This document shows positions 7,752 through 15,733 of a stretch of DNA of 64,000 nt, one piece after another; the first letter of the stretch is position 1; each line of letters begins with the position of its first letter. Under the pieces are notes generated by a model, which was not told the DNA's origin, did no database searches, and worked only from the letters and a program-made list of their open reading frames with translations. This DNA comes from Actomonas aquatica (GTDB taxonomy: Bacteria; Verrucomicrobiota; Verrucomicrobiia; Opitutales; Opitutaceae). The DNA lies in the NCBI RefSeq assembly GCF_019679435.2, contig NZ_CP139781.1:5948001-6012000 (forward strand), written 5' to 3'. A program made the translations under genes and the position numbers.

Positions 7752-8288
7752 TTAGCGACGGGCGGCAGCGGCGGCAGCGGCAGCAGCAGCAGCTCGAGCG
7801 GTGTCGGCTTCGTTGATCTTGCGGATGACGTCTTGGAGGCTGGCCTTGTTTTTCTCAGCGGCAGCGACGTAGGTGCGAAGGTGGGCTTCCTCGGCGACGA
7901 GGGCTTCCTTTTCGGTTTTGATCTCTTCGATCTCGGCCTCAACCGCGGCGATGTCCTGCTCAAGAGTCTTCACTTGGGAGGAGAACTTGGAGCGGGCGCT
8001 TTGGGCGTCGTTGCGAGCTTCCTCGGCGGCGAGACGAGCTTCCTTTTTGGCGAGCTCTTCGGCTTCCTTGGCTTCGCGTTCGGCTTTGCGTTCGGCGTTG
8101 AGGGCGAGGGCGGCCTCGATCGCGGCTTTGCGATCTTCGGCTTCCTGTTTCATTTCATCGATGCGGGCTTGTTTGACGGCCGCTTCCTTGGCGGCTTCGG
8201 CCTCGTCGTAGGCGTTCTTAACGCCGACGTAGTAAAAGCTGAATCCGGCCAGCAGGAGTAGGGGGACGAAAATGTAGACTTTGTTCAT
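7752..8288 (-). CDS. Membrane-anchored coiled-coil protein (paralogue 1)
   Basis: 178 residues. The N-terminal anchor (MNKVYIFVPLLLLAGFSFYY) is followed by a long alpha-helical coil rich in Ala, Glu, Lys and Arg. A leucine-containing segment (SSQVKTLEQDIAAVEAEIEEI) is the best heptad region, and the C-terminus is a run of about eleven alanines before RR. The poly-Ala tail is encoded by a GCN triplet repeat. It lies 21 bases after the TPR gene and 29 bases before its paralogue. Its position suggests it works with the TonB complex, perhaps as a periplasmic spacer or assembly factor. That role is inferred from position alone. Confidence 0.85.
   Translation of the reverse strand: MNKVYIFVPLLLLAGFSFYYVGVKNAYDEAEAAKEAAVKQARIDEMKQEAEDRKAAIEAALALNAERKAEREAKEAEELAKKEARLAAEEARNDAQSARSKFSSQVKTLEQDIAAVEAEIEEIKTEKEALVAEEAHLRTYVAAAEKNKASLQDVIRKINEADTARAAAAAAAAAAARR
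7762..7793. repeat. GCN triplet-repeat tract encoding poly-alanine
   Basis: A 32-base run of alternating GCG/GCA-type triplets at the 3' end of the first coiled-coil gene encodes its alanine tail. Such tracts can change length by slippage; no variation can be seen in one sequence. Confidence 0.75.
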
Positions 8289-8309
8289 GAAAGACTGGGT
8301 TGAAGAGGA

Positions 8310-9683
8310 TTAGATCGTGGCTTCGAGAGCGGCCTGGCGCTCATCAATGGCATTTTGGATGGCCTCGTAGAGACGATCGGCATTCGTCGCACCCGCATCT
8401 TTGGCGGCTTTGGCGAAGGGCAGGGCCTCTTCGAGTTTCTTCAGCTCGTAACCCATGTAGGCGACGAACATCTGGGCGGACCCTTCGTTATCGAGTCCTC
8501 CCTTTTTGAGGGCAATCTTACCGGCTTCGTAAGCTTCCGGGAGCTTGTCCAAGCCGTAGTAGATGTTGGCGATCTTGAAATCGATACTGCCGTCTTCCGG
8601 GAACTGTTCGGTCGTCTGCTTGAGCACATCGATCGCTTTCAGCTCCTTGTTTACCTGCTGGTAGGAGGAGGCGAGGTATTCCCAGTTTTGCTTGGTGTTC
8701 TCGATGTTGCCGTCGGCAAGACCCTTTTCCAAAAGAACAATCGCTTGGTTGAAGCGGCGAATGTTCATGAGGATACCGACCATGTTGAAGTGGTCGCGGG
8801 GGGTATCGAGGATACCGAGTTCCTGAGCGCGCTCGATCGTGACGATCGTGCGAATATTATACTCGAGCGCCTCGTCGGAGTCGGCCGGGAAGGAATTGGC
8901 CAGGTTGAGGTAGGTGGCCTGCAACTGCTGCCAGAACTGTTTGCTGGTCGGATTGAGAGTGACCAGCAATTCGAGCAACTCGGCTGCCTCTGCGTTCTTA
9001 CCTTCCTGCTGGAGGGCAGCGAGGATGAGCACGTAGAAGGTCTCGCGCGGTTTGATCGAAAGCAACAGGCCTTGCTGCGCCAATTCCTGAGCCTCGGCGA
9101 GAAGCTTCGGATTCGGGTTTTCGGCATCGATCGTAGCCTGGGTGTAGATCATAGTCGCCGCGTAGGAGACGGATTCCACCTTGGGCTTGGTCGCCTCGGC
9201 GAGGTAGACCTTGATGGTGTCGTAGGCCTTCTTGAAGTAATCGTCGCGCAGCTGGGTATCCTTGGTGGAGGTAGCCTCCTGGAAGTAGAGCTGCGAGAGG
9301 ATCTGGGTGAACTCGAGATATTGGCGTTCCTCGATGAAGTTGTAGGCCTTACCGAGGCGCAAGGCGCGCTCGAGAGGCTCGATGGCTTCAGCGTATTTGC
9401 CTTGGGTGAGGAGCACTTGGACCTTGATCTGGCTTAGCAGGGTCAGGTCGTAGGACTCGGGCTTGGCGCCAGCGAGGAGCGAGTTAACTTGGGCCAACGC
9501 TTCGTCCCACTTCTTTTGATCGAAGAGTTCCTGCATCTTGGAGATGCCGGTGGAGACGCGTTCGGACAGTTCCTTGCGAGGAGCGTCCTGAGCCGTCACG
9601 ACCACGGCCGGGACGGTGATGAAGAAGGCGACCAAGAGCCCGCCTAGGCGCAGCATACGGCGCGAAAAAGAGGGAGCAGACAT
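8310..9683 (-). CDS. TPR-repeat periplasmic protein of the TonB operon
   Basis: 457 residues with an N-terminal signal sequence (MLRLGGLLVAFFITVPAVVVTAQ after a short basic start). The rest is tetratricopeptide-like helical repeats: QELFDQKKWDEALAQVNSLL, GKYAEAIEPLERALRLGKAY, RFNQAIVLLEKGLADG, LEEALPFAKAAKDAGA. It is separated from tonB by only four bases, so translation is probably coupled. TPR proteins in ExbBD-TonB operons of Bacteroidetes and related phyla are thought to scaffold the complex. Here it is followed by two coiled-coil proteins, which is less usual. Partners cannot be deduced from sequence. Confidence 0.88.
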   Translation of the reverse strand: MSAPSFSRRMLRLGGLLVAFFITVPAVVVTAQDAPRKELSERVSTGISKMQELFDQKKWDEALAQVNSLLAGAKPESYDLTLLSQIKVQVLLTQGKYAEAIEPLERALRLGKAYNFIEERQYLEFTQILSQLYFQEATSTKDTQLRDDYFKKAYDTIKVYLAEATKPKVESVSYAATMIYTQATIDAENPNPKLLAEAQELAQQGLLLSIKPRETFYVLILAALQQEGKNAEAAELLELLVTLNPTSKQFWQQLQATYLNLANSFPADSDEALEYNIRTIVTIERAQELGILDTPRDHFNMVGILMNIRRFNQAIVLLEKGLADGNIENTKQNWEYLASSYQQVNKELKAIDVLKQTTEQFPEDGSIDFKIANIYYGLDKLPEAYEAGKIALKKGGLDNEGSAQMFVAYMGYELKKLEEALPFAKAAKDAGATNADRLYEAIQNAIDERQAALEATI

Positions 9684-9687
9684 GGTA

Positions 9688-10353
9688 TTAGTCGGTGATG
9701 TTGAAGACGATGGGAACCTGCATGCGGGTATTCACCGCACGGCCACCCTTCTTGCCGGGGCGGAAACGCCACTTGGAAACGGCTTGAATGGCAGCTTGTT
9801 CGAATTCGCGATGGCTGGAGCGCACGGCGTAGGCCTCGCGAACGTTGCCCTTGGAATCGACAATGAAGCCGACGATGACTTGGCCGGTGATACCGGCACG
9901 GCGCATCTCGAAGGGATAGACAGGTTTGGACTGGAAGCGGGGCGTCGGCTGTTCGTCGAGATTCTTCAGGTCGAACAGGTCCTTCATGCCCTGACCGATA
10001 GCGCGGGAGGCGCTGGTCTTGGGAATGGAGATGATGCCGGTGGGACGCTCAAGTCCGGGAGGGGGAGGCGGTTGCAACTTCTGGACGAAGGCGGATTCCA
10101 CGTTGACCGACGGAACGTCGGCCTGCATGGGAGGAGCAAATTCAATCTCCTCGACGGGTGCGTCGTCGGTGGCTTCCACGATTTCCTCGGGCTCGGGTTC
10201 GAGCGGAGGCATTTCCATGAGTTCGATGGTGAACTCCTCTTCCTGCACTTGCATGACAACCTCTTCCTGTTCCGGGAAGATCTTCTCGTAGAAGAAGAAG
10301 CCAGCGTGGAGGGAGACGGAAACGAATAGGCCAATAATCAGGTCTCGGGTCAT
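9688..10353 (-). CDS. tonB: TonB-family energy transducer
   Basis: 221 residues with classical TonB organisation: short cytoplasmic lead, one membrane anchor (LIIGLFVSVSLHAGFFFYE), an acidic and proline-rich spacer (PPLEPEPEEIVEA, KLQPPPPPGLERP) and a C-terminal domain (VIVGFIVDSKGNVREAYAV, FEQAAIQAVSKWRFRPGKKGG). It would transmit ExbBD proton-motive energy to outer-membrane receptors such as those at 15734 and 54213. It is the fourth gene of the operon, 21 bases after the second exbD. The spacer is short and mostly acidic, without the long Pro-Lys repeats of the E. coli protein. Confidence 0.92.
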   Translation of the reverse strand: MTRDLIIGLFVSVSLHAGFFFYEKIFPEQEEVVMQVQEEEFTIELMEMPPLEPEPEEIVEATDDAPVEEIEFAPPMQADVPSVNVESAFVQKLQPPPPPGLERPTGIISIPKTSASRAIGQGMKDLFDLKNLDEQPTPRFQSKPVYPFEMRRAGITGQVIVGFIVDSKGNVREAYAVRSSHREFEQAAIQAVSKWRFRPGKKGGRAVNTRMQVPIVFNITD

Positions 10354-10374
10354 ATAGTCCGGTTTCTTTGAGGA

Positions 10375-10833
10375 TTAGCGGCCGGTGGGGCGGTAGACGG
10401 TCTCGAAGGAGACCTGCACTTTTTGAGGATTCTCGGGATCCACTGAGCGCACGAGGTCGAGCACCGCGATGACGTCACCATATTTGGCGAGGTCGTCGGT
10501 GGTAAGAAGCACGCGGGGGTTGGGTTCCTCCGCGACGTAGTTACCGAGACGGTAGTCGATTTCGTCGAAGTTGATCAGCTCCTGATTCCAGTAGTAGTTA
10601 CCGTTGTCGGAGACCTGCAGGGTGATCGGCTTATCCTCGTCGTCTTGAGGACGGGGATTTGGGATCGCCTGCGGGAGGTTGATCGGAATCGCCTGAATCC
10701 GATTTAGGGAGAGGGTGAAGAGGACGAAGGTGGCGAGGAGGAAGAAGATAACGTCAATGAGGGGAATGATCTCAATGCGTGCCTGCTTCGCGTGTTCCTC
10801 GGTCAGCTTCTGTGTTTTACTGCCACCGGCCAT
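10375..10833 (-). CDS. exbD: ExbD/TolR-family protein (second copy)
   Basis: 152 residues. A short cytoplasmic start is followed by ARIEIIPLIDVIFFLLATFVLFTLS, the ExbD/TolR membrane helix with the proton-carrying Asp of the PLIDV motif, and then a periplasmic domain (VLLTTDDLAKYGDVIAVLDLVRS). It forms the proton channel with ExbB. The membrane helix is nearly identical to that of the upstream exbD while the periplasmic domains differ, so the pair could form a heterodimer inside the ExbB pentamer. It sits 40 bases after exbD copy one and 21 before tonB. Confidence 0.93.
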   Translation of the reverse strand: MAGGSKTQKLTEEHAKQARIEIIPLIDVIFFLLATFVLFTLSLNRIQAIPINLPQAIPNPRPQDDEDKPITLQVSDNGNYYWNQELINFDEIDYRLGNYVAEEPNPRVLLTTDDLAKYGDVIAVLDLVRSVDPENPQKVQVSFETVYRPTGR

Positions 10834-10873
10834 ATGTGTGGAAACGGATGAAATTGCGGTTTATTAGACGAAA

Positions 10874-11305
10874 TCACGCTTCGGGAGTGACCCGAGTCTC
10901 GATTTTCACCTGCGTAATGCCGGCCTTGCGCACTTCGTCGAAAACGTAGCGTGCTTGGCTGAAGAAGGCGCTTTGATCACCATTGATCAGGATCTTGGCG
11001 TCGCTGCCTTCCACTTGGTAGAGGGCATTGAGGCGGTCGATGAACTCATCGAGCGAGATCTGATCCTTGTTCCACGCGAGGGTGCCTTCTGCGGTCACCG
11101 AGATGGTGATAGCGCCGGCGGGGTCACGAGGAGTGCTGGTGGCGGTGTCCGGAAGTGAAACCGGCACGCCTTCTGATTTATTGAGGGAGAGTGTAAACAG
11201 CACGAAGGTGGCGAGCAGGAAGAAGATAACGTCAATGAGAGGAATGATCTCAATACGTGCCTTCTTCGTGCCGTCCGGGTTCGTGCCGCCGCCTGAGCTT
11301 GCCAT
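10874..11305 (-). CDS. exbD: ExbD/TolR-family protein (first copy)
   Basis: 143 residues with the same core helix as the neighbouring copy (ARIEIIPLIDVIFFLLATF, Asp in PLIDV) and a periplasmic domain containing ILINGDQSAFFSQARYVFDEVRKAGI. It lies 43 bases downstream of exbB. Two consecutive ExbD genes are common in Bacteroidetes-type and Verrucomicrobial TonB operons. It is distinguished from TolR by the TonB gene in the same operon and the absence of tolA, tolB and pal. Confidence 0.93.
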   Translation of the reverse strand: MASSGGGTNPDGTKKARIEIIPLIDVIFFLLATFVLFTLSLNKSEGVPVSLPDTATSTPRDPAGAITISVTAEGTLAWNKDQISLDEFIDRLNALYQVEGSDAKILINGDQSAFFSQARYVFDEVRKAGITQVKIETRVTPEA

Positions 11306-11348
11306 GGTAGGAGCCTAGGGTTGTTTGCGTCGGAAGGGGGGGAGCCCC

Positions 11349-12014
11349 TTAGACAGCGCTTTCGCTCTTATCTTTGCTGAGGATCAGCTCGAGGGCGTTG
11401 GAGGCGTCAGAAACGTCGTGCTTCGCCTGGGCGATCTTGGCGTTCATGTAATTGAACGGGAACAGACCGAAGATGGCGATGGCGAGACCGCAGGCGGTAG
11501 CGATAAGGGCTTCACCCACACCACCGGTGATCTTACCGGCGTTGGCGGCAACGTCCGCACCTTCGCCGAGAGCGCCGAAGGTCGCCATCATGCCCGTCAC
11601 GGTGCCGAGAAGGCCGACGTAAGGAGCGGCGGTAACGATGGTGTCGAGGGTGGGCATACCCTGATTGTAGCGCTGCATCTCCTGATTGGTGGCGCGGGCG
11701 AAGGCGTTGGCCATCGAGGTGTCGCGGTGGGTCAGGGAGTAGACGAGGATGCGGGCGATGAAGTCCTTGGACTTGCGGCCGACGGCGATGGCGCCTTCGA
11801 AGTCACCGGCCTCGACACGCTCGAGAACCTTCTCGACCGATTCGCGGTCGCGGGAGGCGGCTTCACGCACGGTGAAGATCACGCGTTCGATGACGACAGT
11901 GACGATCACAAACGAGAGGAGAATGATCGGCCACATGATCCAGCCACCGTGAATGAAGAACTCCATCGGGGAGAGGCCCATGAGGAAAGCGATCGGAAGG
12001 GAGAACGAGGTCAT
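11349..12014 (-). CDS. exbB: ExbB/TolQ/MotA-family proton channel protein
   Basis: 221 residues with three membrane helices: one near the N-terminus (WIMWPIILLSFVIVTVVIERV), then a cytoplasmic loop, then ATNQEMQRYNQGMPTLDTIVTAAPYVGLLGTVTGMM, the conserved ExbB helix, and a last helix around ALIATACGLAIAIFGLFPFNYM. It is the first gene of the minus-strand operon and provides the pentameric stator for ExbD. A related ORF start is not available upstream; the ATG at 12014 gives the normal family length. No strong Shine-Dalgarno sequence is seen before it. Confidence 0.93.
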   Translation of the reverse strand: MTSFSLPIAFLMGLSPMEFFIHGGWIMWPIILLSFVIVTVVIERVIFTVREAASRDRESVEKVLERVEAGDFEGAIAVGRKSKDFIARILVYSLTHRDTSMANAFARATNQEMQRYNQGMPTLDTIVTAAPYVGLLGTVTGMMATFGALGEGADVAANAGKITGGVGEALIATACGLAIAIFGLFPFNYMNAKIAQAKHDVSDASNALELILSKDKSESAV

Positions 12015-12335
12015 GTTATCTGATTAGTTATTAGTAGGAGAGGTGTTGTGTGGAGAAAAGCGGGTAGGGAGGTGCGTGTTACCGCACACCCGAGGGAGGG
12101 GCAAGAAATTGGATGGGCGCAGCATCTCCCGGGGAGATGGCGGGGCGGTCGCAACAATTTGTGGAGCGACAGGGGTGGGGGCGCGTCGTAATGCGGGCGC
12201 CGTCTTGGGCAGGTGGATTGTCGAATCTGCTTTGAGACACAGGAAAGGAAGGAGAGACGTTTTTCTCTCACCAAGCGCTGTCAACGACCATCGTCGGAAG
12301 TGAGGAGGGATCGTTAAATTATGATCAGTCTGGCG
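12015..12335. other. Leader region of the exbB operon, no gene seen
   Basis: A gap of about 320 bases between the exbB start and the 3' end of tRNA-Gln. It contains a 17-base palindrome at 12123-12139 (arms CATCTCCC and GGGAGATG), an imperfect hairpin near 12061-12092 and a small six-bp stem at 12252-12269. On the minus strand a TTGACA hexamer lies at 12284-12279. No coding sequence with family resemblance was found. The promoter of the exbB operon must lie here, but I cannot place it with confidence. Confidence 0.5.
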
Positions 12336-12409
12336 TGGCTGCCCGACTAGGATTCGAACCTAGACAGAACGAGTCAGAGTCGTTCGTGCTACCATTACAC
12401 CATCGGGCA
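12336..12409 (-). tRNA. tRNA-Gln (CTG)
   Basis: 74 bases including an encoded CCA end (12336-12338). On the minus strand the acceptor stem TGCCCGA/TCGGGCA, the D-arm GTG/CAC, the anticodon stem AACGA/TCGTT with loop CTCTGAC, and the T-arm CTAGG-TTCGAAT-CCTAG all pair. The anticodon CTG reads CAG (glutamine). It is the last of three tRNA genes on this strand. Confidence 0.95.
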
Positions 12410-12442
12410 GTAAGTGTTTTACGCGAAAGGATTTACAGAAAA

Positions 12443-12518
12443 TGGAGCCGGCGACGGGAATCGAACCTGCAACCGCCTGTTTACAAAACAGGTGCTCTGC
12501 CAATTGAGCTACGCCGGC
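12443..12518 (-). tRNA. tRNA-Thr (TGT)
   Basis: 76 bases with encoded CCA. The acceptor GCCGGCG/CGCCGGC, D-arm GCTC/GAGC and anticodon stem CCTGT/ACAGG around loop TTTGTAA give anticodon TGT (reads ACA, threonine). The T-stem GCAGG/CCCGT contains one A-C mismatch and one G-T pair, slightly weaker than usual; all other elements are standard. Confidence 0.94.
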
Positions 12519-12655
12519 AAAAGGCGAGCCTGAGGAACCCGATCGACGAGGCCAGTAGCCAGAAATGATCGTGAGGACAGTGTTTGGGAAAGAACTTCCT
12601 GCCTTCGGGAGGGTAACCGCGTTAAACGCGATCCTTGAGCAAGTAGGAGTGAAAT

Positions 12656-12730
<75 letters not shown>

Positions 12731-12745
12731 GTGCAATGGAGCGGT

Positions 12746-12775
12746 GAATTCCTCATCGGGAAGTCACCTTGTCAA
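12746..12775 (-). promoter_or_regulatory. Candidate promoter of the tRNA-Lys-Thr-Gln cluster
   Basis: Minus strand: a consensus TTGACA (12775-12770), then a spacer of 17-18 bases, then GGAATT/GAATTC (about 12752-12746) in the -10 position. This would start transcription around 12740, some ten bases before the tRNA-Lys 5' end. The -10 match is imperfect. Confidence 0.5.
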
Positions 12776-12884
12776 ACACCTTTTGTGAGTTTTGTCCCCT
12801 ATGAGAAGGGGCCATTGTTTGGTGCAAAATGATGGCGCGGTAAACGCTTCCTCTTGGCCCCGGACTGAGGCAAATAACTGTCGA

Positions 12885-14960
12885 ATGCCTGCGCCATTTG
12901 GCAATTTATGCGGACTCCCTTGGCGCCAGCGGCGGGTCTGGCTGCTGGTGGCGTTGGTCGTGGGGCTCACGGGCGGAAGCGGAGTCCGGCTTTCGGCACA
13001 GGACGCTTCCGCGCCGTCAACGTGGGCCGATCGCGTCGCTGCGGCGCGCCAAGGCGAGGCGCGTGATGCCAAACAGGCGCTGCAATGGGCCGAAGAGGCG
13101 GTCGCACTGGCGTCCTCTCGTGCGGAGCATTTGGAGGCTCAACTCGTCAAAGCGTCGATTCAGCGGCGCTTGGGCGATTACGATGAAGCCATGCTCGCGG
13201 CGCGCGCCGGCGTGCGGGAGGCCCACGCCTTGGGAAACCTGGCGATGGAGGCAGAGTTTCTTTATCTGGTGGGTCGACTCCAGTGGAGTCTGGCTGATTA
13301 CCCGGGCTCGATTGAAACCCATTTGCGGCAATTGGAGGTCGCGGAAGCCAGCCGTGAGGTGCTCTTGGTTTCCAAGGCCCACACCGGGCTCGGCCTGACT
13401 TTGGAGAGTTTCGGCGATACGGCCCGCGCCGGTGAGCACCTGCTGGATGCCTTGCGCTTGGCCGAATTGGCTGAAGACACCCGGCAGCTGGCCATCGTGC
13501 ACAACAGCTTGGGCAATCACTATCTCGGGGCGGGGCAGTTGGACCGGGCCACGTCACATCACGAGCAGGCCTTGGCGCTCCGCCGCCAACTGGGCAGCGT
13601 GCGCGGGATCGCCGATTCGCTCAACAACCTCGCGCTCATCGCGCACGCCCGGGGTGAATCGGAGCGCGCGTTGGCGCTGCTCGACGAATCCCGGGAGATT
13701 TACGAGCGCTTGGATCTGAAGCGCTACGTGGCCAATGTGCACCGTCGGATCGGCGGTATTTTGCGCGAGGTGGGCCGCTACGATTTGGCCAAAACCCACC
13801 TTACGGAGGGACTCGCCGCCGGCTCCAACCTCGGCAGTTCCGAGGTGCTCGCACGCATTTATGAGGAATTGGCGCTCACCCACGAGGCGCTGGGGGAGTG
13901 GGCGGACGCCCTGCGCTATGAACGGCTGCGCGCCGAGGCGACTGAAGCGGCCCACTCGGTCGAGGCTCGCCAACGGGTGGCCGAGCTGAGCGCCCGCTAC
14001 GAAGCGGAGCGGCGCGAGCATGAAATCGATCTGTTGCGCCGCGATCAGGCCCTCCAGGCCGCCGAACTCCGCCGCCGTCGTTTGGTCACCGGATTTGTCG
14101 TTACGGCCCTGGGCGGACTCGCGCTCGGGTTGGTTGGAGCCGTGTGGTTTCAACGCGTGCGTCTGCGGCAGGAGCGACGGGTGCGCGCGGCCACCGAAGA
14201 CGCCCGGGATCGGGCAGAGGAGGCCGAGGGGCTCAAATCCCGCCTGCTACGCTTGGCGTCCCACGACTTGAAAGCGCCGTTGGCCACCCTGCGGGCGACG
14301 GCCCACCGGATCGAACACGACTCGCCCGAAGGATCGCTGGCTCATCGCCTTGCCGCCAGTATGCGCATCGACGCCACCCGCATGGACCTGCTGGTGCACG
14401 ACTTACTCGATGCGGCGGCGATCGAAGATCAGGTGTTTACCCTCAATCCGACCTGCTTTGATCTGGGGCAACTGTGCCGCGAATCGATCGACTCGTTGCA
14501 ATCGGTCGCACTCGAGAAATCTCAGCCGCTTCAGCTGAAAGTGGCGAAGGATCTGCCGCCCATCCTCGCCGACCGGGAGCGCATCTGGCAGATCCTGAGC
14601 AACCTTCTGAGTAACGCCCTCAAATTCACCCCGCCGGAAGGGCAGGTGGAGTTGCGCGTCGAATCGAGTCCCGGGTGGTTCACGCTCGAGGTCGAGGATG
14701 ATGGTCCCGGGCTAACGCCGCAGGACATGGCGCGAGTGTTTGGTCCTTACGCTCGACTTTCGGCGCAACCCACGGGCGGAGAGCACTCTTCGGGCCTCGG
14801 GTTGAGCATCACCCGCCAGCTGGTTTCGCTGCACCGTGGACGCCTGGAGGTGGAGTCTCAGCCGGGCAGCGGGGCGATCTTCCGCGTGCTTTTGCCGGCC
14901 AAAGTCTCAACCGAGCCCGCGGTGCAGACACCAGCGCACGAGCGTGGCGATGTCGTGTAG
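12885..14960 (+). CDS. TPR sensor histidine kinase
   Basis: About 691 residues from the ATG at 12885. Order: signal/anchor segment (RRVWLLVALVVGLTG), then tetratricopeptide repeats over residues about 45-370 (AAARAGVREAHALGNLAMEAEF, IVHNSLGNHYLGAGQLDRA, RGIADSLNNLALIAHARGE), a coiled linker, a second membrane segment (residues about 400-425, GFVVTALGGLALGLVG), a HisKA domain with H460 in LASHDLKAP, and a HATPase domain with NLLSNALKF, EDDGPG and SSGLGLSITR boxes. The sensing part is predicted to be periplasmic. The 3' end overlaps the end of the convergent response-regulator gene by 54 bases, so the two are probable partners. The trigger is unknown. Confidence 0.9.
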   Translation: MPAPFGNLCGLPWRQRRVWLLVALVVGLTGGSGVRLSAQDASAPSTWADRVAAARQGEARDAKQALQWAEEAVALASSRAEHLEAQLVKASIQRRLGDYDEAMLAARAGVREAHALGNLAMEAEFLYLVGRLQWSLADYPGSIETHLRQLEVAEASREVLLVSKAHTGLGLTLESFGDTARAGEHLLDALRLAELAEDTRQLAIVHNSLGNHYLGAGQLDRATSHHEQALALRRQLGSVRGIADSLNNLALIAHARGESERALALLDESREIYERLDLKRYVANVHRRIGGILREVGRYDLAKTHLTEGLAAGSNLGSSEVLARIYEELALTHEALGEWADALRYERLRAEATEAAHSVEARQRVAELSARYEAERREHEIDLLRRDQALQAAELRRRRLVTGFVVTALGGLALGLVGAVWFQRVRLRQERRVRAATEDARDRAEEAEGLKSRLLRLASHDLKAPLATLRATAHRIEHDSPEGSLAHRLAASMRIDATRMDLLVHDLLDAAAIEDQVFTLNPTCFDLGQLCRESIDSLQSVALEKSQPLQLKVAKDLPPILADRERIWQILSNLLSNALKFTPPEGQVELRVESSPGWFTLEVEDDGPGLTPQDMARVFGPYARLSAQPTGGEHSSGLGLSITRQLVSLHRGRLEVESQPGSGAIFRVLLPAKVSTEPAVQTPAHERGDVV

Positions 14961-15569
14961 GCCGAGGCGCGCCAGGATGCGGGCGCGGTGTTTTTCGACC
15001 GTGCGCGTGCTGAGGCCGAGGCGACTGCCAATTTCCTTGGACGCTAAACCGCGGGCGACGAGGCGCACGACTTCCTGCTCGCGTTCGCTCAGGACATCAG
15101 CCGGGGCGGCCGGGATGGCTGGCTCGTCCCCCAAATGCGGTTCGGGCGGGCGAATCGAGGCGGAGAAAAACATGCCTCCTTCCAACAGGCGCTGCACGGC
15201 GCGCTCCAGCTGCTCGATCGGGGAGTGCTTGTCGACGAAACCTGCCACGCCGAGTTGCACGAGATCGGCCGGCAGGCCGGCATCAGGGTGGGCAGTGACA
15301 GCGAGCACCCGTGTATCCACCTCATGACGACGGAGTTCGCGCACGATATCGCGTCCGTCCATGTCGTGGAGATAGAGGTCGACTATCAGCAGATCCGGGG
15401 AGGATTTGAGGCAGGCTTTGATGCCCTCGCGTCCCATGGCGTAGCCATCGAAGTGCAGCGGATCGAAGCGTCGCGCCAGCGTGTCTCGAACCAACTCGCG
15501 AAAGGTGGCCGAGTCATCCACCATGACAAAGCGCGGCGAGGCGGACGGGCGCTGGGTGGTCGAACTCAT
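14907..15569 (-). CDS. NarL/FixJ-type response regulator
   Basis: About 220 residues from the ATG at 15569 (MSSTTQRPSASPRFVMVDD). A longer in-frame extension to 15722 has no domain content and would run into the receptor promoter region. The receiver domain has the acidic pair in MVDDSA, phospho-acceptor D64 in LLIVDLYLHDMDG, Thr in AVTAHPD and Lys in FVDKHSP. The C-terminal LuxR helix-turn-helix is LSEREQEVVRLVARG with KEIGSRLGLSTRTVEKH. Its stop lies inside the 3' end of the TPR histidine-kinase gene on the other strand. It is divergent from the TonB-dependent receptor gene (start 15734), which is a possible target. Confidence 0.92.
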   Translation of the reverse strand: MSSTTQRPSASPRFVMVDDSATFRELVRDTLARRFDPLHFDGYAMGREGIKACLKSSPDLLIVDLYLHDMDGRDIVRELRRHEVDTRVLAVTAHPDAGLPADLVQLGVAGFVDKHSPIEQLERAVQRLLEGGMFFSASIRPPEPHLGDEPAIPAAPADVLSEREQEVVRLVARGLASKEIGSRLGLSTRTVEKHRARILARLGLHDIATLVRWCLHRGLG

Positions 15570-15733
15570 GGGGGGAACGGAGTGGGGCGGGGCGGCCCAC
15601 GAGGCAAGCTCACTTCCGGCCTTGAGATTACGTAGCTCCACGCCATGGCCTCGGCGGAAGAATTGCTCTAACATCGGTTCACCCCTGGCCTGACCGCCTG
15701 ATGGTGACGCCAAACTTAGCACCTGAACTAGTA

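Noticed and set aside
14907..15722. Longer response regulator starting at 15722
   Set aside because: The extra 51 residues have no similarity to receiver domains and would cover the region upstream of the divergent receptor gene; the ATG at 15569 starts 15 residues before the receiver domain.
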